A model generated the notes under the pieces. That model saw only the letters and a program-made list of their open reading frames with translations. It was not told where the DNA came from and searched no databases. The position numbers and the translations under genes were made by a program. DNA of 64,000 nt from positions 1-64,000 of the forward strand of contig JAANDG010000496.1 of NCBI GenBank assembly GCA_036852015.1, read 5' to 3'. The stretch is from Pelodera strongyloides (Eukaryota; Nematoda; Chromadorea; Rhabditida; Rhabditidae). Positions 54,185-64,000 of the stretch are shown piece by piece. Positions within the stretch are counted from its first letter, which is position 1; the number at the start of each line of letters is the position of its first letter.

Positions 54185-55380
54185 TGACTCTTTTAGCTGT
54201 TTTGTTCCATAATGTTTTCACTTACATGTTAGACAAAGGTACAGCGGTAAACCGGAGAAGGCAGATTTGTATAACCGTATGGTGACTTACTTATAAATGT
54301 CAGGTAAGTATGCAAATTTGGGCCCCTCCCCAGAATGCCGATGGGGGATCCAGAGGCCGTATTCATCACTCCGATTCCCTCGGGGAAATATTCCCGCGAA
54401 CAGAAAGATAGCATTCTAATGAGAGGCGTACACAGAAAAAGACCACCAGTCATCCAAAAATTTCAAAAATAGGTACATTGTTTGAACCATGCTCATCAGG
54501 TACACATTGCCAACATCCAATTTTTAAAATTGCAACAACACATGCATATAACAATTAAGTAACAAGTTAATTAAATTTTATCGTGGAAAAGAGTCCTTGA
54601 ATGGTAAGTTTGGGTTTCATCACTAGGAATAAAACTAGGAATAGAGAACAATAGTTGCATCGATCGGTTGCTATAAAAGAAATAGTTGCACCGGTTGCTA
54701 TAAAAGAAATTACCATATGCAGAGGTTCTGCTCAAACTAGGCGTTTGTAATATTCAAACTGGCCATTTCAGTTATGTTATTGATTTTCCGATTTTAACAC
54801 GAAAACTTCATTATGCGTTAGGCTCTGAAACAGATTTTAGCATAGAATAAACAGAGAATATGTATTCCAGACCAGAGAGTTGCGTGTTATCCTGGTAAAA
54901 ATAGGAAATTAATAGCATGATCGAAATGGCCAGTTGCTTATTACAAAGGCCTAGTTTGAGCAGAACCTCTGCATATGGTAATTTCTTTAATAGCAACCGA
55001 TGCAACTATTGTCCTCTTTTCCTAGTTTTAAAGTGAATGTCAAGCATGATTCACAGCTATTCTATAACATGCTGTCACAACTACCGTAGTTTACACTATT
55101 TCTCTCGCGCTCTCCTCTTTTTCTTTTCTGACTTGAACAAATTTCTCTCGCGCCCTCCTCTTTTTCTTTGCTGTCTACAGCAAACGGTCCCGTGGACAAA
55201 AATTTGGCTTAACTTTGTCCACACGACTCGAGTCCCATACTGAAGGAGTTTTTTGGAGGGGTTTGAAATTGTTTTTCTTTTTATATAAAAGTTTTTGTTT
55301 ATTTTTATTTTCACTTTCCTTACCTTCAAAACATAACCTTTTTTTTGAGCCCAACATGAAAAACCGGCTTGACATTCCCT

Positions 55381-55981
55381 TTAAAGGGATCGGCTCACCT
55401 CAAATCGTGTCTGTTTTTTCTGTTTCTTTATTTTCTGTAAGGGGTAATAAAAATTTGGAATACAAAAAGTAGTGTTATATTTCAATACTCACGAAGATAT
55501 AAGGTGATAAAGTGGTGGATCGATCGGCCCGAAATGAAAAAGTGTAATTGTCCTGCCTTGTTTGTATGGGACAATTAACACTTTTTCATTTCCGGCCGAT
55601 CGATCCACAACTTTATCACCTAATATCTTCGTAAGTATTGAAATATAACACTACTATTTGTATTCCAAATTTTTATTATCCCTTATCTTATTATATAAAG
55701 GAGAAGAGTTTACTTTTTTGTTTGAAGCCGCATGTGAACGCAACGAAAATTTGAATATCTAAAGGCTATAAAAGGAGAGCCGGAGACCCGTCTTGAGCAA
55801 GCGAAATTCGAATATTATTTCATGCTTTTTCAAGATACGTTGCAAACGTTTCACATAAGTTTGCTCACAAATGTTCCTGCATTTTAGACTTTGAAAGTCG
55901 CCTCAGGCGGCGATAGCCGTCTGGTAGAAAATAAAGAAACAGAAAAAACAGACACGATTTGAGGTGAGCTGATCCCTTTAA
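55381..55981. mobile_element. TTAA-bounded MITE family D, interrupted
   Basis: TTAAAGGGATCGGCTCACCTC at left, GAGGTGAGCTGATCCCTTTAA at right. The two arms match well around GGCCGATCGATCC. The Helitron-like element interrupts the right arm. Confidence 0.88.
55686..55924 (+). mobile_element. Helitron-like non-autonomous element, copy 3, with known empty site
   Basis: 239 bp, starts TCTTATTATATAAAGGAGAA, ends GATAGCCGTCTGG with a CGCCTCAGGCG hairpin about 13 bp inside. Host reads CCCTTA / TAGAAAATAAAG. The same host sequence without the insert, CCCTTATAGAAAATAAAG, is present at about 48936-48953 (and as the inverted arm near 55430). So insertion was exactly between A and T with no duplication. 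Confidence 0.9.
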
Positions 55982-56748
55982 GGCAGGATGAAACCCAAAC
56001 TTACCATTCAAGGACTCTTTTCCACGATAAAATTTTGTCCTCTTTTCACATGGGCTAATTTACATCATTAAAGGAACGCAGTATGTTTTCACAATTTTTA
56101 TTCGATTTTAGTAAGATATAGGTATGGTATATAGGATGTTATGAATTATGAAGAAAAAATCGGTGCCAATACCAAGGCCCCGAAAAACAAACTCGGGGAG
56201 AGAATTTACTGAGAATGTGAGTACTGGATTACAGTAGATAGGCAAATGCCCGGTTAGAGGCTGATTATACATATATATATATATATTAAATACCCTGCAG
56301 TGTTGCACGTGGGATATATATGTCATGTCACTGCAGGGTATTCATTATCATGCGCAGTCCGGCCAATTGCTTTCATGCAGGTGTCTATCTCCCGGTATTC
56401 AGAAACTCCGGTGCGGGAAGCTTGCAGGCTTGCTCACTTTCGGATTTTCGCAGCAAAATTCAAATTTTATTAATGATAACAATTTAATAATGATAACAAT
56501 TATACTATTGTCTTAGTCTCGGTGCCTCTTTTGTTTATTTTAACCGAAAGAACGACAGTTAGCGTTACTCGGTAATGAACAAAGGCGTATTTCGAAAATT
56601 GTGTTCGTTCAATAACCCATCTAAGTGAAACTGAATTTTAATCACATAAAAGCTGCAGAATAACCGTGTTTGTACCATCATACTCGAATAAAACTACGGT
56701 GCTGCTGATTTTAATATTATTTTTGTCCTTTGTTAGAACCAGTTAGTA

Positions 56749-57070
56749 TCAGGACATAAGACACACTGACTTGTTAGTTGGGCCATGGCGCGGCATGGAT
56801 AGAGAGAGAACGCCGCGACAACTGTCATGCTGTAGAGCCCAGAGAGGATGTAATATAATATTTGAAAAGATAAGTGAGTAGAGATAAATAGAAATAACAC
56901 CAAAAATTGAACTTGAAATTATAACAAGAAAGAAAGCTACACGATCGTAACTATTAAAAAAAGGGAAAAAAAGGAAATCAATTACAATCACCATTAGTCA
57001 AGATCGACGTAGTCATGTAAGGGGTAAACAGCTGACTGTGATAAAAGTTGATATTGACGGAAATAGCTCG
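56749..57070. repeat. Dispersed repeat shared with 60775-60960
   Basis: GTTAGAACCAGTTAG, GGCGCGGCATGGATAGA and GTTGATATTGACGGAAATAG occur in the same order at both places. The copy here has about 170 bp extra in the middle. Reads DVSSYFRQYQLLSQSAVYPL on the minus strand, which could be a retroelement remnant. Confidence 0.6.
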
Positions 57071-57636
57071 ACACATCCATTACATCCCCGCTCCCTAAAT
57101 AGTATGGTCCCCATGCTATCATAAACCGGCAGTTCCTAGTCCTTTTGTCCTTTGTAGAAGCCGGCATCCAAAAGATGTCACAAAATAATAATAAATGGTG
57201 AAGGTGAAGATGAATGAAATGAAATGAATGAAATGAACAATCACCATTAGTCAAGATCGGCGTTGTCAAAAATCGGCATAAATTACCAATATCCAGCAAA
57301 ATTCCAATGATCGAATAATAACAAAAGCGATGGAGACAAACATTCAGTGTGCCAAAACAAACACAAAATTTAAACGTCAATCATGATCTTTCAAATTCAA
57401 ATTATGTCAGCTTCAAAAATGTGCTCGGAGTGTACCTCCACAACATACACAATAAAAATTCACAACAATCTTCAGTTATATTCACAATCTCAAAAACTTA
57501 GGTTCGAGTTTAGCATCTCTCCTAGAATAGTCATCGAAAAACTACTTCAAAAGAAATAAGGGACAAAGATATTCAAAGGACCCTATTGAAATACCTTATT
57601 CTGTATTCTTATTATTATTATTTCTCCCGAAAGGCG

Positions 57637-58094
57637 TTAAGGGGAGAGGCCCATGAGAATAAAGTTTTCCTCAATTTACTTGCACAGAATGTCCGGAATT
57701 TCAGAAATATTACTGTGAAAACCGCATTGTTTGAAGCCTACAACTCACAGAGTTATTCTCCGGCAAACAGTTCGGCCAGGTACCGTTGTCAAGATCAATT
57801 TTCGCGCTTTTAGGGCACTCCTGTGTTAGAAAGCCTCTTTATAATTGTAGTAATTATCTATATTCGTTTGCACATAATTACGTTAAAAAAAGAATGCAAG
57901 TGCACGGATATAAACCGTCAAAACTAATTTTTGTGTTGCTGACTACGGTGCCTGGTCGAACTGTTTAGCATAGAATATCACTGCGAGTTCTGGATGCAAA
58001 TTTATGCGGTTTTCACAGTAATATTTATGAGATACCAGACATTCTGCGCAAGTAAATTGAAGAAATTCTTTTTCTCGTGGGCCTCTCCCTTTAA
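57637..58094. mobile_element. MITE family C
   Basis: TTAAGGGGAGAGGCCCATGAG at left, GTGGGCCTCTCCCTTTAA at right. Confidence 0.87.
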
Positions 58095-58197
58095 AACGGT
58101 CAAATGATCAGCCTTCCTTATCCTCCCGCTTCCTACGCTGCCGTTAAAAGTTACGCTTCTTGAGCTGGGCCCTTGTTACAAATATATTATATCAACA

Positions 58198-58592
58198 CCA
58201 GCCGTTCGAAGAGCCCTACGGGCTCTTCTCCGACTGGAGGAATCGGCCTTCGGCCGATTGTTACCCTATTAAAAGAAGGAATTTCTACAAAGATAAAAAA
58301 CGCTCATTTATGTTTATGTGGAAACGTATAATTTGGTTCTGGACTTCAGCCTTTTTGCAAATCATGTAAATTTTCTATTGCAATTCTCTTCTAAATCTCC
58401 TATAAGATCCTTCACATAGGCTAGCATAGCTCAACAGGTAGAGCGTTGGACTGTAAATCGAGAGAGATTGTGTGCTGCTGTGGGTTCGAAACCTGCCAGC
58501 GGCAAAGATTTTGTATGTTCTTTTCCTTATGAAAGGATTTCGTTATGTTCACACAAACAAAAAAGTAAACTCTTCTCCTTTATATAATAAGA
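58198..58592 (-). mobile_element. Helitron-like element carrying a tRNA-Tyr-like sequence
   Basis: On the minus strand starts TCTTATTATATAAAGGAGAA after A and ends CGAACGGCTGG before T, with a GAAGAGCCCGTAGGGCTCTTC hairpin just inside the end. 395 bp. The interior plus strand at 58421-58506 resembles a tRNA (TAGCTCAACAGGTAGAGC, anticodon-loop-like ACTGTAAATC, GGTTCGAAACC), but the acceptor stem does not close. Confidence 0.75.
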
Positions 58593-58736
58593 TGACCTAG
58601 CACAATCGGGGCGTCCCTGATTGTGAGCTGCATCTGCATGATATTTTTAGAAAAATGATGACTAAACAGTCGAAAATGCTAAATTAAGGCGCCAACTTGA
58701 ACTATTGACTGGATAATCAATAATATATCTTACCAA

Positions 58737-59222
58737 TAATTGAATTCGCATCCTCCGTTTGGTGTCCATATTTGAAGAAATCCATTAATAAAATTGAAAA
58801 TATCCAAAGATTGTTCACTAGAATGGTTTTCTACCGTTGCTCTTACCCTCGTGACTCCCTATCCGTCGATCATACTATTCCTTCATATTGTTCGCGATTG
58901 AATCTTTACAATTTATCACCGCTTATTGCTCGTCGTGCTATTATCGATTTGTGCTGTCTTTATAAAATAATCCGTGGTACTTCTAGACTACGACCTAGCA
59001 AATATGTAAGGTGGAGACTGACTTTCGGTCGTCGAAACCGCTTTCAGCTGGCAACACACTTCACTCGCAGCTCTTTACTGAGCAATTCGTTCTTTCATAG
59101 AACGGTGCGATGGTATCACTTGCTCCCGGACGACGTTATCACTGCACCATCCGTGTTGCCCTGTGATTATGTTGCTTTGCCCTGTGATTTTGCCTTATTC
59201 TCCTTTTTTAATTTGTTTGTCT
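58737..59222 (+). mobile_element. 5'-truncated non-LTR retrotransposon (LINE), C-terminal RT-ORF remnant
   Basis: Open frame reading FASSVWCPYLKKSINKIENI, then QRLFTRMVFYRC and, near the end, RSSLLSNSFFHRTVRWYHLL and LPDDVITAPSVL. This is the characteristic last part of CR1/jockey-type LINE reverse transcriptase ORFs, downstream of the catalytic core. The core is absent, so the copy is dead on arrival. The ORF runs to a TGA at 59222 in a T-rich region. Confidence 0.8.
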
Positions 59223-59282
59223 GATTTTTATGGATTGCAACAGGCATACCTACTCACTCTGAAATGCCTATGCCTAAACCCG

Positions 59283-59670
59283 TTAAAGGGTCAGGCCCAT
59301 TTCAAATTACACCTATTTTTGATGACTCCATCGGATTCTCCGTTTCAAATATAGTAGGCTGAATTTTTTTCCAATTTTCAGTCGCCATATTCACGCAGTT
59401 TTCAGTAATTTACCATGGCCAGTCATACACAACAATCAACCGCAGTTGTCACGCCCATTCGCGCTGATTGGCCAATATCGCAAAATTAGCGCGGAGGGGC
59501 GTGACAACTGCGGTATATAGTTGGGCATGACTGGCCATGGTAAATTGATGAATACTGCGTGAATTTAGCGACTGAAAATTGGAAAAAAATTCAGCCTACT
59601 ATCTTTGAAACGGCGAATCCAATAAAGTCATCAAAAATAGGGGTAATTTGAAATGGGCCTGACCCTTTAA
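59283..59670. mobile_element. MITE family B
   Basis: TTAAAGGGTCAGGCCCATTTC / GGGCCTGACCCTTTAA, 388 bp, with a shortened centre. Confidence 0.9.
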
Positions 59671-59862
59671 GTAGCAATTTGGATCGCACAGTCACCTCAC
59701 TCTCACACGTGTCACAGTTATAAATGCAAGTATTGCGCCTAGGTCGTTCGGTGAATTTAGCCACTGACGTAACCCTGGGTCTGTGCACGCTTATGTGTGT
59801 TAGTGTCCGATAGTGTCCAGCTACTGGGTTTTTTAGTGCTCGGCAAATACACACTCTTGTTA

Positions 59863-60278
59863 TTAAAGGGTCAGGCCCATTTCAAATTACCCCTATTTTT
59901 GATGACTCCACCGGATTCTCCGTTTCAAATATAGTAGGCAGAATTTTTTCCCAATTTTCAGTCGCAAAATTCACGCAGTTTTCGACAAATTACCATGGCC
60001 AGTCATACCCAACTATTTACCGCTGTTGTCACGCCCCTCCGCGCAGATTGGCCAATATCGCAATTGCCACGCCCAATAGAGCATATTGCCCAATTAGCGC
60101 GGAGGGGCGTGACAACAGCGGTAAATAGTTGGGTATGACTGGCGATGGTAAATTGCTGAATACTGCGCGAATTTTGAGACTGAAAATTGGAAAAAAATTC
60201 AGCCTACTATATTTGAAACGGAGAATCGGATGGAGTCATCAAAAATAGGGGTAATTTGAAATGGGCCTGACCCTTTAA
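59863..60278. mobile_element. MITE family B, near-perfect foldback
   Basis: 416 bp. The two halves are almost exact reverse complements, including GGAGGGGCGTGACAACAGCG / CGCTGTTGTCACGCCCCTCC. Confidence 0.92.
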
Positions 60279-60964
60279 GTCCCAAAAAATCCCACTTTTG
60301 TGTCCTTATCTCCTTTCAATAGATATCTTTTGTTTTTCATACATTTTACTCTGTGTTTGCTTTTGTGCGCATCCTTGATGTAATAAATTATTATTATTAT
60401 TAATATCGGGAATTTGTGCAGCTCCTTGTACTCGTTTACCCGTCTTCATCGGCCTCTTGAGAATACAGCGTGGCGCAGGAATGTATTGTCGATTTTAAAC
60501 AGCACTGGGGCAATGTGCTGGACGGAAGAAAATAAAAATTGATCGAATGCAGTATGGGGGGAGAGTGTGGCGAGTGTTGCAAATCAGGGTTTTAAGGGCA
60601 TATAGAAGTAATTCTCGCGATCGGAATATAATCGTTCCAGCCCGAAGCGGTCGCCATATGAAATAAGGACCTTGCCCATGGCTTTACTTTATCGGCTGTG
60701 TATTGTGTTGTGTGCAGTAGTATGCTGTATGGAGTGTGAATATAATACAACAATATAATCACATATTTATTCCCTTGTTAGAACCAGTTAGCATCAGGAT
60801 ATAAGGCACGCTGACTTGTTAGTTGCGGCGCGGCATGGATAGAAAGAGAACGCCGCGACAACTGTCATGCTATAGAGACCCAGAGAGGATGTAAGGTTTA
60901 AACAGCTGACTGTGATAAAAGTTGATATTGACGGAAATAGCTCGACACATTAATTACACACTCA

Positions 60965-61312
60965 TGCGCCTAATAGTGCGCTTTGAAGCCGTTGTGTGTG
61001 CACCATTAATCCTCCCCAGTCGCGCAGGCTAGGCCGAGTGCGCGGCCTCGCTGTGGCGGACTCTCTTTTTTTGCGCGCAGCGGTGGCGCGACGTTAATTT
61101 TCCAAGCCCAATCAGCCTAGTTTGTACAGAAAAATGCTCATTTCAGAGTTGCACCAAGTGGACCTGTCGTCAGATTTCCAACGTCTAAATTTCATTGGAG
61201 ATGGAGAAGCTGAGCTAGATCATTTTAGAACCTGCTAGAACCTGTAGGGCCTGATATACCGACATGAGTGTGGCCGACGGGCAGATTCACTGCTGCCATA
61301 TAGGGTGAGATT
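60965..61312 (+). pseudogene. Internally deleted copy of the F-box/WD40 gene
   Basis: Plus-strand sequence matches the 5' flank and first part of exon 1 of the gene at 48190-53290 up to the codons for LDHF. It then jumps within a few bases to the middle of that gene's exon 9 (MSVADGLIHCCHI) and continues past its donor into intron sequence. The flank match, including a GC-rich block with CGCGGCCTCGCTGTG, reaches back to about 60965. Because intron and upstream sequence are kept, it arose by DNA duplication plus deletion, not by retroposition. The reading frame from ATG 61134 stops after about 34 codons, so no functional product is expected. The junction lies at 61228-61245, where ATTTTAGAACCTGC meets TAGAACCTG. 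Confidence 0.8.
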
Positions 61313-61331
61313 GTTTTAAGGTTGTTTTTCT

Positions 61332-61405
61332 TTAAAGCGAAAGACCGGCGGGTTTTTGAAGCGCATCGCGTACCCCTGCTTTCTTATGCACCATATGCTT
61401 TCCGA
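61332..61405. mobile_element. Left end of a family-A MITE
   Basis: TTAAAGCGAAAGACCGGCGGG and TTTTTGAAGCGCATCGCGTAC match family A; right end missing. It follows the F-box/WD40 pseudogene. Confidence 0.6.
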
Positions 61406-61899
61406 CTGGTACCCTATTGAAAGCGTATACTTAGTATGTTACTGCAATGGTAAACAGACAAATTTTTCGTCTCCTTTCTTTTTTCGAATTCTACACTGGA
61501 GAAGCTCCGCGTGCTTCACCTATCGGGCACCTTGATGCAACAGTCCGCTGTGGTGGCCCCTTTTTTGCGCGGCGACTTTTCCTAGCTTCAGTTTCAATTC
61601 TCGTTCACTCTCGCCTATATTCCCCTCGCTTAGGAATCGTCTTGCTCCCTTAGATCTGTAATGTCCCCCTCTCACTTTCTATCACACATTTTTTCCATCT
61701 TCTCTGCCGCATATGTACGTCTCTTCTCACACTCCTCTCCTTCGCTTCTCAACTTCACACGTCTGCAAAGTCATTTCTCTCTCTCTATCTTTCTCCCCCC
61801 CTCTCTCTTCTTGCTCTTTCTTTCTTCCCCTCTGTTGAAAAGTCTCTTTTTCTGGCCTTTACCCTTACTCCAACCAAACTGTACACTGTCAAGACTTAA

Positions 61900-62165
61900 A
61901 ATGGTCGTGGAAACGTATAATATGATTCGAGATTCACGATGTAACTAATTACACAATTTCTATTGAAAGTTGCGGTGCCCGAGAGTAGAGACACTCGTTT
62001 CATAAGCTGACATAGATCAACAGGTAAAGAGCTCGAATATAAATAGAGAAGCGATATGTTGCTTGGTGGATTCGAGCCCTGCACGGGGCAAAGATTTTGT
62101 ATCTTTAGGAAAGGCTTTCGTTGCGGATAAGAGACAAACAAATTCTTCTCCTTTATATAATAAGA
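61900..62165 (-). mobile_element. Decayed copy of the tRNA-carrying Helitron-like element
   Basis: On the minus strand begins TCTTATTATATAAAGGAGAA after A. Its interior matches 58318-58592 (GTGGAAACGTATAAT, CATAGATCAACAGGTAAAG, GGCAAAGATTTTGTAT). The 3' end was not located. Confidence 0.65.
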
Positions 62166-63619
62166 TGCTATTTATCTTTCTCGAATTATTACATAACCGG
62201 TCGAATAATGGTCCCTTCTCCGATTGAAAGAATCAGCAGCCTTCGTATGATTTCTTCCCAATTGGGAAGAAAAAAGAATAAACAAACATTTTTTAAATAA
62301 AGCATGACTAACCAAATGATTAAAAGAAATAAAACCTAAAACCTAAACCTACCACTGTATTTCCGGGCTATGAACGGTCAAAAGCGGAACACATAGGTGT
62401 TGCACCTAGACTAGCAAGTAGAAGTACCAATTTGGCGACGGTTCCACTTGTACTTGTTCTATACGTTCTTTGCTCTATACGTTTTCATGCGAGTAATGGG
62501 TAAGGCCGTAGACCGAATGCTGTTGAGTCCGTTAAGCCCAAGAGATGGAGAAAAGCCCGTAAGAGCTCTTCATCTCCTTGGTCTGGTATACACATATTTG
62601 CGAAGTTGTCCTTCTTCTACGATAAGTTATGTGGTTAGAATGTGTTAAGAAACCACTTACATTATGCTCAACTATGTCTGTGTGTATTATATCCCTAGTT
62701 ATGGTTACACATGTAATACTCTGCATTTTTCCTAGTTATGCGTAATTGATTATTGCAAAAAAGAAACAAGAACTAAAGTGAAAAATAAATCAATATAATA
62801 TGTTATTGCTTTATTTCCTGAGGTAATGCACGAAAATTCAAAAATCTTAACTATGGCGAAACACTTAATCTTATTGGTAATTGATTTGTAGCAAGGTATT
62901 ACTTTTTCTTACTTTTTCTTCTTTTTCTCAAGCAATCGTTGCATGTGGCTTAATTTGCCAACCTTCTCATTTTTTTATTTATTATTTATTAAATACACCA
63001 AAAGGTGTGCATCCGAGGATGAAAGTTAAAAACGAACATACAGACGAAAACCGATGACCGATTTGATTAGCAATGAGATTTGACATTCTGCATTTGGAAT
63101 ATTGTTGCAAAGGAATAAAGCCAGCATTTTTTGTTTGAGCAAACCTTGAATCAATCCCTTTAGTAAATAATGTGGTATTTCCATGTTACCTTAAAAAATG
63201 CGCCACATTCACGAACAATGTTTAAGAAATAAGTATACATACTACCTTATTGGGACCTAGAAATAAATGTTAAAGGAGGAGGCTCACGAGAATGAAGTGC
63301 TCAAATAGTTTCCTTTTATCGAAGGATAATGGGTTTATCTTCCAAAAAACAAGTATTATAAGGTTCAGCGCTTTAGTTTGGAGGAATTAATTAAGCTAAG
63401 AACTCGAAGTCAAATAAAATAACCTATCGTATGCAAGGTAGACTTCAAAGCTAAACATGCAAATTTACAAGTCATTTGCAAGCCAGCACAAAATTTGCAT
63501 GCCCACTATGGAAATCAACTATTTTTTACGATCCAAAATTTTGATTGAATTCATAGTTTTATATTGATTTACTCCTTCCAGTTAAAAACCTTTGCATTGT
63601 AAAGCATGTATTTCGGAAC
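62166..63619. other. AT-rich spacer, no gene recognised
   Basis: No splice-consistent coding sequence. A diverged family-C end (TTAAAGGAGGAGGCTCACGAG) is at about 63272. The ORFs at 62448-62648 and 62532-62726 (opposite strands) have no support. Confidence 0.5.
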
Positions 63620-64000
63620 TTAAAGGGAGAGGCCCATGAGAAAGAAGGTTCCCTCAGTTTACTTGAAAAGAATGTCCGAAATTTCAGAAATATTACTGTA
63701 AAAACCGCATTTCTTTAGGCCTAGAACTCGCGGAGTTAATCCTCGGCAGACTGTTCGGCCAGGTACCGTAGTCAGAATCAATTTTTGCGTTTTTAGGATA
63801 TTAAAGTATTGAAAAAGCTTTGTTATAATGGTAGGAATGTTCTTCATTCGTTTAACAATCATTATGTAGGGGAAGAATGCTAATGGGCGGATATAAACCG
63901 TAAAAACGTATTTAAACCTTTCTGACTACGGTAACTGGCCGAACTGTTTGCCGTGAAATATCTAAGCGAGTTCTAGGCGTAAAGAAATGCGGTTTTCACA
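63620..64000. mobile_element. MITE family C, cut by the window edge
   Basis: Left end TTAAAGGGAGAGGCCCATGAG and the internal GTTCGGCCAGGTACCG and inverted ACTGGCCGAAC are present. The right end lies beyond 64000. Confidence 0.85.

Larger units (their letters stand above)
54573..56035. mobile_element. Outer element with 49-bp inverted ends, containing three nested elements
   Basis: Arms 54573-54621 and 55987-56035 are reverse complements (AAATTTTATCGTGGAAAAGA...). Between them lie an inverted pair (54630-54790 against 54905-55030), a family-D MITE (55381-55981) and, inside that, a Helitron-like element (55686-55924). Confidence 0.8.

Noticed and set aside
56994..57380. 128-residue minus-strand ORF
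   Set aside because: Overlaps a dispersed repeat also at 60775-60960 and has no family signature; at best a retroelement remnant.
58421..58506. Functional tRNA-Tyr gene
   Set aside because: Box A and B are present but the ends do not pair into an acceptor stem, and the segment is inside a repeated mobile element.

Overview
The window is nuclear DNA from a nematode. The evidence is tracts of TTAGGC/GCCTAA (the nematode telomere unit) inside introns, gene starts that sit a few bases after a 3' splice-like AG (trans-splicing style), and two gene pairs, LONP1/SPCS1 and CDC34/LSM6, that from memory are also neighbours in C. elegans. Coding exons are sparse. Most of the sequence is introns and spacers filled with transposons, inverted-repeat MITEs and tandem repeats.

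Layout. 1-20536 (minus): the mitochondrial Lon protease gene, 14 exons visible, running off the left edge just after the Walker A exon. One intron holds a 7-kb satellite of 60-bp units. Another holds a young, nearly intact Ty3/gypsy LTR retrotransposon (11687-17035). 20865-21474 (minus): signal peptidase complex subunit 1, directly upstream of Lon. 23989-24843: a foldback-like element built of repeated GGCGGCCTTA decamers. 25029-27686 (plus): CDC34-type E2 ubiquitin-conjugating enzyme. 29766-31243 (plus): LSM6. 31821-39939 (plus): a 14-exon gene for an unrecognised 556-residue protein with a Cys-rich N terminus. 39940-48189: repeat-rich spacer with a possible small three-exon gene and a perfect 171-bp palindrome. 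48190-53290 (minus): an F-box/WD40 gene whose introns carry three telomere-like tracts. 53291-64000: nested repeats, a LINE fragment and an internally deleted copy of the F-box/WD40 gene.

The genes do not form one pathway. They are housekeeping functions: mitochondrial proteolysis, ER signal-peptide removal, ubiquitin transfer, U6/mRNA-decay Sm-like ring, and probable SCF substrate recognition. SPCS1-LONP1 and CDC34-LSM6 could be transcribed together.

The strongest mobile-DNA observation is a short element family beginning TC, ending CTGG behind a small hairpin, and inserted between A and T. One copy can be compared with its own empty site elsewhere in the window, which identifies it as Helitron-like. 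Many other elements are bounded by TTAA.

Exon boundaries were derived by hand from splice consensus, reading phase and remembered family sequences. No alignment was run.
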